Position numbers and translations under genes: made by a program | Shown here: in pieces, positions 1 to 7,428 of the stretch | Layout: every line of letters begins with the position of its first letter | Position numbering within the stretch: position 1 is the stretch's first letter | NCBI GenBank assembly: GCA_035272265.1 | Contig: DATEQV010000378.1 | Coordinates: forward strand, 1 to 8,812 | DNA length: 8,812 bases | DNA from: Acidisphaera sp035272265 | Lineage (GTDB): Bacteria; Pseudomonadota; Alphaproteobacteria; Acetobacterales; Acetobacteraceae | Direction of reading: 5' to 3' | The notes under the pieces: generated by a model | What the model was told of the DNA's origin: nothing | The model's database searches: none | What the model saw: only the letters and a program-made list of their open reading frames with translations

Positions 1-1
1 G

Positions 2-37
2 GGCCGACTCGGCAAATCCGCACGTCCGGGTCTGTGA
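2..37 (+). CDS. Possible C-terminal tail of an upstream gene (partial)
   Basis: Codons read from position 2 stay open from the window edge to a TGA at 35-37 and give the short tail GRLGKSARPGL. This could be the end of a protein whose body lies upstream, placed 34 bp before the DUF2905 gene. Eleven residues are too few to recognise a family, and the other two forward frames are also open here, so this is only a possibility. Confidence 0.2.
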   Translation, partial: GRLGKSARPGL

Positions 38-71
38 GGGGTGGGGGCGGCAACGTCCCCACCTACTCGGC

Positions 72-272
72 ATGTCACGCCTGCTCATCGTCATCGGACT
101 TGCGATTGCTGCCGTGGGCGTGCTGTGGCCCTGGCTGACGAGCCTGGGGTTCGGCCGCCTGCCGGGCGACATCGTCATCCAGCGCGGCAACTTCACGTTC
201 TACGCGCCGATCGTCACCTGCATCGTGCTCAGCGTCGTGCTGTCGCTGATTTTCTGGCTGCTGGGCCGATAG
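72..272 (+). CDS. DUF2905 small inner-membrane protein
   Basis: A 66-residue protein that matches the DUF2905 pattern end to end. An N-terminal hydrophobic helix (about residues 3-26) is followed by the conserved stretch FGRLPGDIVIQRGNFTFYAP (about 27-46) and a second hydrophobic helix (about 47-64). It should be a two-helix inner-membrane protein with a short polar loop; the biochemical role of the family is unknown. Length is normal for the family. The ATG at 72 is chosen because it begins the first helix directly; no strong Shine-Dalgarno is visible, only G-rich sequence further upstream. The stop is TAG at 270-272. It lies 123 bp ahead of the next gene, so co-transcription with that gene is uncertain. 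Confidence 0.88.
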   Translation: MSRLLIVIGLAIAAVGVLWPWLTSLGFGRLPGDIVIQRGNFTFYAPIVTCIVLSVVLSLIFWLLGR

Positions 273-282
273 AGCACCTGGG

Positions 283-315
283 CACAACCGGCACGGTGCC
301 CGTCACGCGGTTGTG
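283..315 (+). repeat. Nested inverted repeats in the DUF2905-VWA spacer
   Basis: CACAACCG (283-290) is matched by its reverse complement CGGTTGTG (308-315). Inside this lies a tighter inverted repeat, GGCAC-G-GTGCC (290-300), whose first base is shared with the outer arm. The outer stem could act as a transcription terminator for the DUF2905 gene, but no T-run follows it, so an intrinsic terminator is not well supported. The inner 11-bp near-palindrome could instead be an operator for the next gene. The rest of the spacer (273-395) shows nothing recognisable. Confidence 0.4.
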
Positions 316-395
316 AAACGGGACGCGATCGAAACAGCTTTACACGCGCGAGCTCTGCCGCTGACGTTCTCGACCCATCCAGCTTGGTTGGCAGC

Positions 396-1982
396 ATGAC
401 CCTTCCGCCCGGGCCACCGACGCGCCCATCGCCAGTTCGCTCCCTCCTTCGAGGGCTCTGGAAGTGGATCAAAAGAATTTCAGTCGGAAGCGTTCTCGGT
501 TACGTTGTAATCGCTATCGTTTCTGGCATCGCAACAGGTAATTGGCTGCCAGGCGTCACCAGCCTTCAGCACTTGGGTGCCGTCCAACTATTTAGATACG
601 ACATTAATGCGCCCGAGAAACTTAGGCTCAACGAAGCGGGAACGGTGTCCGTCATCGGATACTACGCCGACGGCACTCCCGAGCCGACGGACAGCATCTT
701 GTGCAAAGCTGACGTGGCGCCGGCAGTCAACGGCGTCAGCATCTCGGACAAATGTGCCGCCATCGTTACGATCGTGAACGATGCATCGAATTTCGCCAAA
801 AGCAGTGCGCCCGTTGCACTGACCATCACGGTCCATGCCCGGCGGCGCTATGCGTGGTTCAACAGCCCGGTCAGCGTGTCGAAGACGATTTCGCTGCTCG
901 ACGAGGCCCAGCCCGAAATCACCGCGATCGACGCGCCGCAGGACGACAGCGGCGTCACCGTCCTGATCGGGGGCATCGCCCACTTTCGCGTCGACTTCAA
1001 GGCAGGAAAGCCGCCGTCCGATATACGCTGCCAATGGTACCAGGACGGGTCCGCTGCGAACCCGTTCTCGCCCAGCGAGGCCTGCAACGACGTCACGTTT
1101 GCAGCGCCCAAGACCGCGATCCGAACCACGCCGAGCACGGTCAACATCGGGGTTAACGTGACCGATCAATATGGCCACGCGATCGGCAGCGCCACGGCGA
1201 CCGTCAACCTGCATCTCCCGCGGGCCAATTTTACGGCACTTGTGGTCGATACCAGCAGTCGCATGCAGGGCCGCGACTTCGATGCCGCTGCTTCACGGAT
1301 CAACCGGGAGATCAGCAGCCTGGCACTCGACGGCGGCTGGCTGTCGCTGACCTCGTTCGGCGGTGAGACAGACCCAAACGTCGCCTGCTCGCCCGCAGGG
1401 GTTCATCAGTTGTACAAGCTGGCTCCGTTCAGCGCGTCAGAGGCGGAGGCGAGCGCAAAGAACGTGACGGTCGGGGCGGGTCAATGGGCGCCGCTGAAGC
1501 TCGCCATCGAGATCGCCGCAAGCCAGTTCGCCCAACCGCCTTTGCTGGACCGTGCCAACTATCCTGACAATCTGTTCTACTTCATCGTCTTGACTGGCGG
1601 GGGCGACACCTGCAACCGCATGCCGTTCAGGTTAGTCTTTCAAGCGATGCGCGCCGCGCTGCCGGAAGGCGAGCTCCGGCGAGTCTACTTCGATTCCGAA
1701 CTGCTGGCCGCCGTCATCGCGACGGCCCTCTCGCCGGAACAAAGCGCCGCGATTCGCCAGGACCCGGCCTATAAGGAGGACAATGAAGCGGTCCTGTTTG
1801 CGCCGCGAGGCCCCGAGGAGCTGACCCAGATCCTCGACGACCTGACGATCCTGGCCGATCTGAAGCAGCCGCGCGAAAGACGCGTTCGTGCATGCAAGAC
1901 CCTAGGCACGCTCGTGTCTAAGGACGACGAGCATGCCGTGTCCGTTATCACCCGCCACTGCAGCGTGGTGGCCCAGCGTTGA
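396..1982 (+). CDS. Membrane-anchored protein with probable Ig-like domains and a von Willebrand A-like domain
   Basis: A 528-residue protein with no family I can name. A short basic N-terminus (R10, R15, R19, K23, K26, R27) precedes one hydrophobic helix (about 30-50), so it probably sits in the inner membrane with its bulk in the periplasm. Residues about 64-148 and 178-275 are beta-rich, Ig-like stretches, each with one close cysteine pair (C103/C120 and C212/C230), as expected for disulfides outside the cytoplasm. From about 278 the sequence resembles a von Willebrand A domain: a beta strand ending in DTSSRM (285-290, a D-x-S-type metal site), an amphipathic helix, LSLTSFGG (316-323), and FYFIVLTGGGD (394-404), where TDG of typical domains reads TGG. 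The C-terminus is helical. The ATG at 396 is preferred to an in-frame TTG at 384. The 5' part (about 460-620) is more AT-rich than neighbouring genes, hinting at acquisition. No partner gene is adjacent. The open frame is secure; the domain reading is inference. Confidence 0.8.
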   Translation: MTLPPGPPTRPSPVRSLLRGLWKWIKRISVGSVLGYVVIAIVSGIATGNWLPGVTSLQHLGAVQLFRYDINAPEKLRLNEAGTVSVIGYYADGTPEPTDSILCKADVAPAVNGVSISDKCAAIVTIVNDASNFAKSSAPVALTITVHARRRYAWFNSPVSVSKTISLLDEAQPEITAIDAPQDDSGVTVLIGGIAHFRVDFKAGKPPSDIRCQWYQDGSAANPFSPSEACNDVTFAAPKTAIRTTPSTVNIGVNVTDQYGHAIGSATATVNLHLPRANFTALVVDTSSRMQGRDFDAAASRINREISSLALDGGWLSLTSFGGETDPNVACSPAGVHQLYKLAPFSASEAEASAKNVTVGAGQWAPLKLAIEIAASQFAQPPLLDRANYPDNLFYFIVLTGGGDTCNRMPFRLVFQAMRAALPEGELRRVYFDSELLAAVIATALSPEQSAAIRQDPAYKEDNEAVLFAPRGPEELTQILDDLTILADLKQPRERRVRACKTLGTLVSKDDEHAVSVITRHCSVVAQR

Positions 1983-2030
1983 TGCCGTAGCGGGCAGGGA
2001 CCGCCAGATACGGGGAGAGGCGCGTTCGGC

Positions 2031-3053
2031 TCAGCTCATCCAGGGCGGCGTCGGCAGGCCCTTCTCGCGCAGGAACTCGGGATTGAACAGCTTCGACTGA
2101 TAGCGTCCGGCACCATCGCACAGGATCGTCACGACCGTGTGTCCCGGGCCGAGGTCGCGCGCCACACGGATCGCGGCGGCGACGTTCAGGCCGGCCGAGC
2201 CGCCGACCGCGAGACCTTCGTCGATCATCAGGTCGAACACCTGCTGCAGCATTTCGGCATCGTCGATCTTCAGGGCGTCGTCGATCGGCGCGCCGTCGAG
2301 ATTGCCGGGCACACGCGACTGGCCGATGCCCTCGGTGATCGACGAGCCCTCGACGGTCAGGTCGTTCGACTTCACCCAGCCGGCCAACCCGCTGCCGGGC
2401 GGATCGGCGAGCACGATCCGCACCGCCGGCTTGCGCTCCTTCAGCGCCATCCCGACGCCTGCGAGCGTGCCGCCGGTGCCGCAGGAGCAGGTGAAGGCGT
2501 CGACGCGCCCCTCGGTCTGCGTCCAGATCTCCGGGCCCGTGGTGCGATAGTGGCCGTCGCGGTTGGCGGTGTTGTCGAACTGGTTGGCCCACACCGCGCC
2601 CAGCTCCTCGGCGAGCCGGCGCGAGACGTGCACGTAGTTGCCAGGGTCGCGATAGGGCTTGGCCGGGATCGCACGCAGGTCGGCGCCGATCATGCGCAGG
2701 AAGTCGAGCTTCTCGCGGCTCTGCGTCTCCGGCACCACGATGATGCTGCGATAGCCGCGCGAGTTGCCGACCAGGGTAAGGCCGATGCCGGTGTTGCCGG
2801 CGGTGCCCTCCACGATCGTGCCACCGGGCTTGAGCGTGCCGTCGCGCTCGGCCGCCTCGATGATCGCCAGCGCCGCGCGGTCCTTCACCGAGCCGCCCGG
2901 GTTCATGAACTCGGCCTTGCCGAGGATGGTGCAGCCGGTGGCCTCGCTGGCGCGGCGCAGCCGGATGAGCGGCGTGTTGCCGATCGCGGCGGCGAGGTCG
3001 GCGGCGGTCATGCTCGCGTGCGGCGAGGCGGCGGGCTGCGTGGCGCTTGTCAT
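2031..3053 (-). CDS. Cysteine synthase-family PLP-dependent enzyme
   Basis: A 340-residue fold-type II PLP enzyme. Family members make L-cysteine from O-acetyl-L-serine and sulfide in the cytoplasm. Visible motifs are GNTPLIRL (25-32), NPGGSVKDRA (51-60) with the PLP Schiff-base lysine K57, the substrate loop GTAGNTG (83-89), QFDNTAN (158-164), TTGPEIW (171-177), the phosphate-binding GTGGT (192-196) and GGSAGLN (284-290) near the pyridine nitrogen. Two positions differ from classical CysK: the TSGNTG loop has Ala for Ser, and the C-terminus reads CDGAGRYQSKLFN. This resembles the divergent 'cysteine synthase 2' clade that also includes fungal mitochondrial proteins, so the sulfur or acyl substrate may differ. 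No CBS domain is present. The ATG at 3053 has AGGA (3059-3062, minus strand) five bases upstream; M15 is a weaker alternative. It is divergent from the rhodanese gene. I withhold cysK because of the clade difference. Confidence 0.93.
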   Translation of the reverse strand: MTSATQPAASPHASMTAADLAAAIGNTPLIRLRRASEATGCTILGKAEFMNPGGSVKDRAALAIIEAAERDGTLKPGGTIVEGTAGNTGIGLTLVGNSRGYRSIIVVPETQSREKLDFLRMIGADLRAIPAKPYRDPGNYVHVSRRLAEELGAVWANQFDNTANRDGHYRTTGPEIWTQTEGRVDAFTCSCGTGGTLAGVGMALKERKPAVRIVLADPPGSGLAGWVKSNDLTVEGSSITEGIGQSRVPGNLDGAPIDDALKIDDAEMLQQVFDLMIDEGLAVGGSAGLNVAAAIRVARDLGPGHTVVTILCDGAGRYQSKLFNPEFLREKGLPTPPWMS

Positions 3054-3133
3054 GTCGGTCCTGGGCTCCGATCCTGCGGCTTGAAGCCACGCCGTGCCGG
3101 TGCAATGGCGGCGGCAGCATGGGAGGTTGCGAG
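3054..3133. promoter_or_regulatory. Divergent spacer between cysteine synthase and rhodanese genes
   Basis: Eighty bases separate the two divergent start codons, so promoters for both genes must lie here or inside the opposite gene. A TTGAAG at 3081-3086 could be a forward -35 element, but no convincing -10 follows at normal spacing. On the minus strand only weak matches are seen. I found no clear operator palindrome. The regulatory role is inferred from gene orientation only. Confidence 0.4.
3121..3126 (+). promoter_or_regulatory. Ribosome binding site deciding the rhodanese start
   Basis: GGGAGG lies seven bases upstream of the ATG at 3134. This favours that start over the in-frame ATGs at 3119 and 3047. 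The former would place this motif inside the coding region, and the latter would run back over the start of the divergent cysteine synthase gene. Confidence 0.65.
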
Positions 3134-3544
3134 ATGGTCGAGAATGTGCCGCCGGCGCAGGTCTGGAAAGCCCTGAACGAGGATCCGCAAGCGCAGCTGG
3201 TCGACGTGCGGACGGAGCCGGAATGGGCCTATGTCGGGCTGCCGGACCTGTCGGCGGCCGGCAAGAAGCCGCTGCTGATCTCGTGGCAGATCTTTCCGAC
3301 GATGCAGCTCAACGCGGCTTTCGTCGGGCAGATGCGCGATGCCGGGCTGGACGAGGCGCACCGCATCTTCTTCCTCTGCCGCAGCGGCGTGCGCAGCCTC
3401 GCCGCGGCACGCGCGGCGATCGAGGCGGGGTTCCCATCCGCCTTCAACATCGCCGACGGGTTCGAAGGGCCGCCGAACGAGCACGGCCATCGCGGCACTG
3501 TGTCGGGGTGGAAGGCGGACAAGCTGCCCTGGCGGCGGCGTTGA
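3134..3544 (+). CDS. Single-domain rhodanese-like sulfurtransferase
   Basis: A 136-residue protein spanning one rhodanese domain. It contains VDVRTEPEW (23-31), the active-site loop CRSGVRS (82-88) with the persulfide-forming cysteine C82, and the typical ending NIADGFEGP (105-113), GHRGTVSGWK (118-127) and LPW near the C-terminus. The loop has the length of sulfur-transferring rhodaneses, and the catalytic Cys is present, so it should carry sulfane sulfur from thiosulfate, a persulfide or a protein partner. No signal peptide or membrane segment is seen, so it is probably cytoplasmic. Its 5' neighbour, divergent across 80 bp, is a cysteine synthase-family gene, a pairing that makes sense for sulfur handling. 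The methyltransferase gene follows 52 bp downstream on the same strand. The physiological donor and acceptor cannot be read from sequence. Confidence 0.92.
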   Translation: MVENVPPAQVWKALNEDPQAQLVDVRTEPEWAYVGLPDLSAAGKKPLLISWQIFPTMQLNAAFVGQMRDAGLDEAHRIFFLCRSGVRSLAAARAAIEAGFPSAFNIADGFEGPPNEHGHRGTVSGWKADKLPWRRR

Positions 3545-3596
3545 TCCGGCGCGGCCCCCAAGCGGGCGCGTGAGCGTGTTCGCCCGAACGCGGAGC

Positions 3597-4379
3597 ATGC
3601 CGGACGGGTCGCGCGACCAGGCGTCCGGCCCGGCCGCCAACGTGCTGCCGGACTTCACGGGCCACCCCTATGTGATGGTGCTCGACCGGCTGCATCAGGT
3701 GCTGCAGCCGAAGACGTATCTGGAGATCGGCACGTTCGCCGGCGTCAGCCTCGCGCTGTCGCGTTGCGCGGCGATCGCCGTCGATCCGGAGTTCAAGATC
3801 AGCGATCCGCAGATCGTGGCGAAGGCGATCGACCGGCCGTCGCTGATGCTGTTCCAGACGACCAGCGACGTCTTCTTCGCCGAGCATGATCCCATGCGGC
3901 TGTTCGGCCGGCCGGTCGACTTCGCCTTCCTCGACGGCATGCACCGGTGCGAGTTCCTGCTGCGCGATTTCATGAATACGGAGCGCCACTGCCGGTCCAA
4001 CTCGGTCGTCGCGCTGCACGACTGCCTGCCGCCGGAGGAGGCGATCGCGACGCGGATCAAGGGCGAGATCCCGGTGTCCTCACCCGAGCGCGAGCCGTGG
4101 TGGACCGGCGATGTGTGGCGCACGGCGCTGTACCTCAAGCGGCACCGGCCGGACCTGGACATCGTGTGCCTCGACGCGCCGGACACCGGGCTCGTGCTGA
4201 TCACGAACCTCGACCCGGCGTTCCACACCAGGGGCTGGAATTATCACCAGGCGGTGCGGACGATGCTGGAGTGGGAGCTGCGCGACATCGGATTGCGCGC
4301 GCTGTTCGCCGAGCTGGGCGTCGAGTCGACCGACACCCTGCTGCATCACCACCAGATCACGGCGCGCTACTGGCTGTGA
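3597..4379 (+). CDS. Class I SAM-dependent methyltransferase
   Basis: A 260-residue protein with a Rossmann methyltransferase core resembling the Methyltransf_24 group. Motif I is YLEIGTFAGVSL (41-52), followed by AIAVDPEF (59-66) as the acidic end of the second strand, DFAFLDGMH (108-116) as the post-core acidic strand, and SVVALHDCLP (136-145). The C-terminal part includes WWTGDVWR (168-175) and a final stretch rich in His (H250-H252). Related proteins with the HDC and GDVW features often occur near glycan-modifying genes, but the acceptor here is unknown. The ATG at 3597 leaves motif I about 40 residues in, which is reasonable; in-frame GTGs at 3570 and 3576 are possible, and no start has a strong Shine-Dalgarno. 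It follows the rhodanese gene by 52 bp on the same strand. Its last 23 bp overlap the convergent DUF2272 gene. Confidence 0.85.
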   Translation: MPDGSRDQASGPAANVLPDFTGHPYVMVLDRLHQVLQPKTYLEIGTFAGVSLALSRCAAIAVDPEFKISDPQIVAKAIDRPSLMLFQTTSDVFFAEHDPMRLFGRPVDFAFLDGMHRCEFLLRDFMNTERHCRSNSVVALHDCLPPEEAIATRIKGEIPVSSPEREPWWTGDVWRTALYLKRHRPDLDIVCLDAPDTGLVLITNLDPAFHTRGWNYHQAVRTMLEWELRDIGLRALFAELGVESTDTLLHHHQITARYWL

Positions 4380-5280
4380 GGGTGCGCCGGCCGGTCTCGG
4401 CGATCTCCGGCGCCGACGGCGGGTAGAGCACCTGCAGCACGACCATCCACGGATAGCGCGTGTCCAGCACGGTGCCGTCCGGTGTGGCCAGCATGCCCTG
4501 CGGCGTGACCGGGATGTGTTTCATCGTCACCGCGTCGTCCACGTTCCCGCCGAGAACGGAGAGCTGGCCGGGGTCGATCTTGACCACGATGTCGCAATGC
4601 GCGGGGAACGAGGCGCTGGTCGGCAGGTCGTCGTATTTCAGGTTCGCCGAGGGTCCGCGACCGGTGCAGATCAGGTCACCGAGCTGCGGCGCGTAGGCCG
4701 AGGGCCGCTGGGCGCGGATCACGTAGCCCGTCGTGGTGCCATCCGCCATCTGCTTGGCGATGTTGATGTAGGTCGCGTGGTTCTTCGAATACGGAAAGCC
4801 GTCGCCGGCGCCGGCGATCCGCATGACGTAAGATACGAAGGCGGCCGACCACGCATAGTAGCCGTCCTGGTCGGCGGGGAAGACGGCGCCCCACTCGTCG
4901 TGCTTGCCGGTCCAGGCGGCTTCCTTCTCGTTTGGATCGAGCCCCGTCCACCAGTATTCGGCGACGCGCTGCCAGTAGCCTTCCTGCCGTTCCGGCTTGT
5001 CCTGCGGCAGCGGCGGCGGCCTCGTGTCCGGCGGTTCGTCATCCACCGGCTGGCCGAACAGCCGCCATTCGCGCAGCGCGATCGCGACTACCGCCTCGCG
5101 CCGCAACGGCTCGAACGGCTTTTTCGCGAAGGGCGGCACCTGTGCGCCGCTCGGCACGTGGTAGGCGGGCGTGGGAGTCGTTGCCGCGCAGGCGCACAGA
5201 ATCAAGGCCAGCGCGAGGACGAGCAACGCCCTCACGCGCGGCAGGCCGCTGATCCCGGGGACGGTCGCCGGGATGGTCAC
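4357..5280 (-). CDS. DUF2272 lipoprotein, CHAP-like with Ser in place of Cys
   Basis: A 307-residue protein recognised as DUF2272. The N-terminus has a basic residue pair (R15, R17), a hydrophobic core (19-28) and a lipobox-like LCAC (28-31), so it is probably a lipoprotein processed at C31; Cys at position -2 is unusual for a lipobox. The domain carries GYWQRVAEYWW (101-111), AWSAAFVSYVMR (143-154), FPYSKNHATYI (162-172), GDLICTGRG (201-209), AHCDIVVKI (227-235) and LGGNVDDAV (243-251). The order W-S-AAFVSYV, AHCDIVV, GGN parallels CHAP/NlpC-type amidases, but S145 sits where those have the catalytic Cys. Catalysis is therefore uncertain. The start is GTG at 5280 within GTGA, overlapping the acetyltransferase stop by 4 bp, which suggests translational coupling. 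A GTG at residue 16 is a possible alternative start. The 3' end overlaps the methyltransferase gene by 23 bp. Confidence 0.88.
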   Translation of the reverse strand: MTIPATVPGISGLPRVRALLVLALALILCACAATTPTPAYHVPSGAQVPPFAKKPFEPLRREAVVAIALREWRLFGQPVDDEPPDTRPPPLPQDKPERQEGYWQRVAEYWWTGLDPNEKEAAWTGKHDEWGAVFPADQDGYYAWSAAFVSYVMRIAGAGDGFPYSKNHATYINIAKQMADGTTTGYVIRAQRPSAYAPQLGDLICTGRGPSANLKYDDLPTSASFPAHCDIVVKIDPGQLSVLGGNVDDAVTMKHIPVTPQGMLATPDGTVLDTRYPWMVVLQVLYPPSAPEIAETGRRTLTASSAP

Positions 5281-5784
5281 AGGTCGATCCAGAACACGCG
5301 CTTTGCTGTGCCCTCGTGTTGCTCGCCGGGCGCTTCGATACCGCCATTCGCTTCGATCACGCGAGCGGATACCGGGTTGCCATCATCACAGGTGAGTTTG
5401 ACGCGCGCCACGCCGAGTGCCTGGATCATCGGCAGGAACAGCCCGAGCGCCCGGGTCGCGATCCCTTTGCCGCGCCGCCACGGCACCACGTTGTAGCCCA
5501 CATGGCCCGAGACGTGTTCGGGCAGATCCTCGGTGTCGGGGAGGTGGCGGAAGTTGATGTTGCCGCAGAACCCGTCGTCCCAGATCCAGCGGATCAGTCC
5601 CGGCAGGCGCTCGGCCAGCGATCCGTCGGCAAGCACGATCGTCCCGGTGCTGGTGCGCTGGTGGTGCAGATAGACGTCCGGGTCAGCGCGGATCTCGGCC
5701 AGTTCGATCGCACTGGTGTCGCGCCCGGAGTTCGGCGACCAGCCGCGCCCGAGTGCGACCACGTAGTCGGCGAGCATGCGGTCG

Positions 5785-5804
<20 letters not shown>
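5277..5804 (-). CDS. GNAT-family N-acetyltransferase
   Basis: A 175-residue cytoplasmic protein with the GNAT layout. The middle strand HVGYNVVPWRRGKGIATRAL (101-120) contains the acetyl-CoA pyrophosphate-binding loop RRGKGIA (110-116). It is followed by VKLTCDDGNPVSARVIEANG (135-154), the usual strand-turn-helix where Asn and Ser line the active site. GNINFRHLPD (81-90) forms the preceding beta hairpin. Length and spacing suit the family. It should move an acetyl group from acetyl-CoA to an amine, but the substrate is not predictable. The ATG at 5804 has GGAG (5812-5815, minus strand) seven bases upstream and lies inside the end of mtnA (20-bp overlap). The stop overlaps the GTG of the DUF2272 gene. 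It is therefore an internal gene of the operon. Confidence 0.93.
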
Positions 5805-6897
<1,093 letters not shown>

Positions 6898-6902
6898 TGC
6901 AT

Positions 6903-6908
6903 CCTCTC
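6903..6908 (-). promoter_or_regulatory. Ribosome binding site of mtnA
   Basis: On the minus strand GAGAGG lies five bases before the GTG at 6897 and supports that start codon. The ATG overlapping this spacing (ATG-CAG-TGA) stops at once and is not a gene start. Confidence 0.65.
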
Positions 6909-6916
6909 GTTGCCGC

Positions 6917-6930
6917 CGCCGTCGCCGGCG
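6917..6930 (-). other. Short GC hairpin with a GNRA-type loop before mtnA
   Basis: On the minus strand CGCCG, loop GCGA, then CGGCG form a five-pair all-GC stem. It sits four bases after the UPF0262 stop codon and eight bases before the mtnA ribosome binding site. There is no U-run, so it is not a terminator. It could stabilise or separate the two parts of the transcript, but a stem this short is also expected by chance in such GC-rich DNA. Confidence 0.35.
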
Positions 6931-6933
6931 TGT

Positions 6934-7428
6934 TCAGATGCGCTGGTGTAGCACGCAGACCAGCGTGAACAGCCGGCGCGCGGTCTCGAAATCCATGGCG
7001 ACCTTGCCGTTCAGGCGCTCGCGCATGAGCTCGGCGCCCTCGTTGTGCAGCCCCCGGCGGCCCATGTCGATCGCCTGGATGCGGGCCTCGCGACCTTCTT
7101 CGACCGCCTTGACGTGGCTCTCGACCAGCAGCTGGTAATCCTTGATGAGCGCGCGGAACGGGCCGAGCGCGAGCAGGATGCCGGTGAGCGGTTGGTCCTG
7201 CGCGTCGCGGATGTCGAAGGCCAAGCGGCCTTCCTGGATCGACAGGCGCAGCACGTATGGGCCATCGGCGCCCGGCTTGCCGTCGTAGCGCTCGCCGACG
7301 AGGGCGAAGCTGTTGTCGTGCTCGAGGTCGGCGACGGCCTGCGCGCGGTCCGCTTCCAGGATCGGGGAAAGCCTGGTCAGCGCCTCGCCTTCGAGCACGA
7401 CACGAGCCAGCCGGCCCGGATCAGTCAT
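6934..7428 (-). CDS. UPF0262 family protein
   Basis: A 164-residue protein I recognise as UPF0262, a family of unknown function conserved among alphaproteobacteria. Typical parts are NSFALVGE (39-46), GPYVLRLSIQEGRLAFDIRD (56-75), the central LGPFRALIKDYQLLVESH (88-105), EARIQAIDMGRRGLHNEGAE (113-132) and the closing MDFETARRLFTLVCVLH (145-161). It looks soluble and cytoplasmic, with a beta-rich first half and a helical second half. Length is normal. The ATG at 7428 overlaps the end of the DUF983 gene by 8 bp (ATGACTGA), so the two are probably translationally coupled. In the alphaproteobacteria I know, this gene often sits near hisD and infA; here it is joined to DUF983 and mtnA instead. Confidence 0.93.
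   Translation of the reverse strand: MTDPGRLARVVLEGEALTRLSPILEADRAQAVADLEHDNSFALVGERYDGKPGADGPYVLRLSIQEGRLAFDIRDAQDQPLTGILLALGPFRALIKDYQLLVESHVKAVEEGREARIQAIDMGRRGLHNEGAELMRERLNGKVAMDFETARRLFTLVCVLHQRI

Noticed and set aside
1983..2030. A possible bidirectional terminator between the VWA-like and cysteine synthase genes
   Set aside because: The 48-bp convergent spacer has no convincing stem and no T-run on either strand.
1948..3120. A 390-residue minus-strand frame overlapping the cysteine synthase gene
   Set aside because: It is the shifted frame of that gene, Arg- and His-rich with no domain; the 340-residue frame carries all PLP enzyme motifs.
2139..3176. A 345-residue forward frame opposite the cysteine synthase gene
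   Set aside because: An antisense shadow with biased composition and no family features.
4516..5496. A 326-residue forward open frame opposite the DUF2272 and acetyltransferase genes
   Set aside because: It shows no recognisable motif and is explained by the codon pattern of the real genes on the other strand.
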